This document shows, piece by piece, positions 37,739-38,073 of a stretch of DNA of 38,073 bases (position 1 is its first letter; each line of letters begins with the position of its first letter). Made by a program: the position numbers and the translations under genes. Under the pieces are notes generated by a model that saw only the letters and a program-made list of their open reading frames with translations, had not been told where the DNA came from and searched no databases. The stretch is from Anaerolineales bacterium (lineage in GTDB: Bacteria > Chloroflexota > Anaerolineae > Anaerolineales > UBA4823). Where the stretch lies: NCBI GenBank assembly GCA_016935755.1, contig JAFGQI010000151.1:1-38073 (forward strand). The letters run 5' to 3'.

Positions 37739-37969
37739 ATGTCACCTGATAGCGAAGATCGCCGCATCCCCTGGTATTTATGGCCTTTCTGGGCTATATG
37801 GCGCCTGGTTGCCTGGATTGTAGGCCTGACCGGTCGCCTGGTAGCTGTAGTGCTGGGGCTGGTTCTGATGGTTGTGGGCGTGGTGGTCAGCCTGACCGTA
37901 GTTGGGCTGATTATCGGCGTTCCCCTGTTCATCATCGGCCTGCTCCTGGTGTTCCGCGGCCTTTTCTAA
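37739..37969 (+). CDS. Small membrane protein, unknown function
   Basis: A 76-residue protein with a charged start (MSPDSEDRRIP), a Trp-rich stretch (WYLWPFWAIWRLVAWIVG) and two strongly hydrophobic segments rich in Val, Gly and Leu. It ends in VFRGLF. I do not recognise the family. GGAAGGAGA, eight bases before the ATG, and a biased composition make it a real gene rather than chance. A gap of 94 bases separates it from the pentapeptide gene. Confidence 0.65.
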   Translation: MSPDSEDRRIPWYLWPFWAIWRLVAWIVGLTGRLVAVVLGLVLMVVGVVVSLTVVGLIIGVPLFIIGLLLVFRGLF

Positions 37970-37988
37970 CATCTTTTTAAAACAAGAA

Positions 37989-38032
37989 GGGGCTGTCTGT
38001 AAAGAACGAACAGGTAACCCGAAAAACAGCCC
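37989..38032. other. Imperfect hairpin at the right edge
   Basis: GGGCTGT at 37990-37996 pairs with ACAGCCC at 38026-38032, with a smaller CTGT/ACAG pair inside. The arm starts with GGGGCTGTC, the same nine bases as the aldolase terminator arm. No T run follows on the plus strand; TTCTTGTTTT follows on the minus strand. The rest of the edge (38033-38073) shows no gene. Confidence 0.35.
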
Positions 38033-38073
38033 AAAGGGGCGAGTTGAGAGAAAAACAACAAAAACTGGCGGCA

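Overview
The window (about 38 kb, GC slightly above 50%) reads as ordinary chromosome from a Chloroflexota bacterium, most likely class Anaerolineae. This is inferred from protein style: Thr-Pro-rich linkers behind lipoprotein signals, an NBR1-Ig lipoprotein, twin family 5 peptide-binding lipoproteins, a mycobacterial-type adenosine kinase, SPFH and pentapeptide proteins, and frequent TTG/GTG starts. No 16S gene is present to confirm it. I see no phage, insertion sequence, CRISPR array or integration site.

Layout, left to right. (1) 96-4503 (+): recA behind a sigma-70-type promoter, then a lipoprotein with an NBR1-like Ig domain and an Hsp70-family protein whose C-terminal lid is replaced by HEAT repeats; the three are packed with overlaps. 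(2) 7917-4500 (-): mtnA-adoK-ahcY, recycling by-products of S-adenosylmethionine, with its own promoter and a terminator-like hairpin in the leader. (3) 7921-10389 (+): a lytic transglycosylase lipoprotein, apparently leaderless, whose -35 box lies back to back with that of mtnA. (4) 12452-10386 (-): secG, a terminator, then a membrane-anchored orphan family 5 solute-binding protein. (5) 12463-15916 (+): a PHP phosphoesterase, a lipoprotein with two copies of a roughly 110-residue domain, a PilZ protein and a PfkB sugar kinase. (6) 18114-15905 (-): an M14-like deacylase/carboxypeptidase and the AzlCD branched-chain amino acid exporter, divergent from (7) 18307-25864 (+): a complete Opp/Dpp-type peptide importer with two paralogous binding proteins. 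Regions 6 and 7 together look like a peptide uptake, processing and overflow unit. (8) 29781-25854 (-): SCP2-like protein, P1/DmpA-type peptidase, DUF364 protein and the ABC-F factor EttA, the last three with ATGA overlaps. (9) tRNA-Leu(GAG) (-), then plsX-fabF and a membrane protein with a degenerate NERD-like region (+), ended by a strong terminator. (10) 34925-33245 (-): a helical protein and an SPFH protein fused to an excisionase-type HTH. (11) 35111-37969 (+): a long class II aldolase with promoter and terminator, a Nudix hydrolase, a pentapeptide-repeat protein and a small membrane protein.

Four convergent gene pairs overlap at their stop codons by 4 to 12 bases, so the region is compact. 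Most genes are housekeeping or standard transport. The features most worth a second look are the Hsp70-HEAT protein coupled to recA, the SPFH-HTH fusion with its partner, the mutually exclusive hairpins in the mtnA leader, the leaderless transglycosylase promoter, and the inverted element between the SPFH operon and the aldolase gene. All functional calls come from reading motifs; no database search was run.
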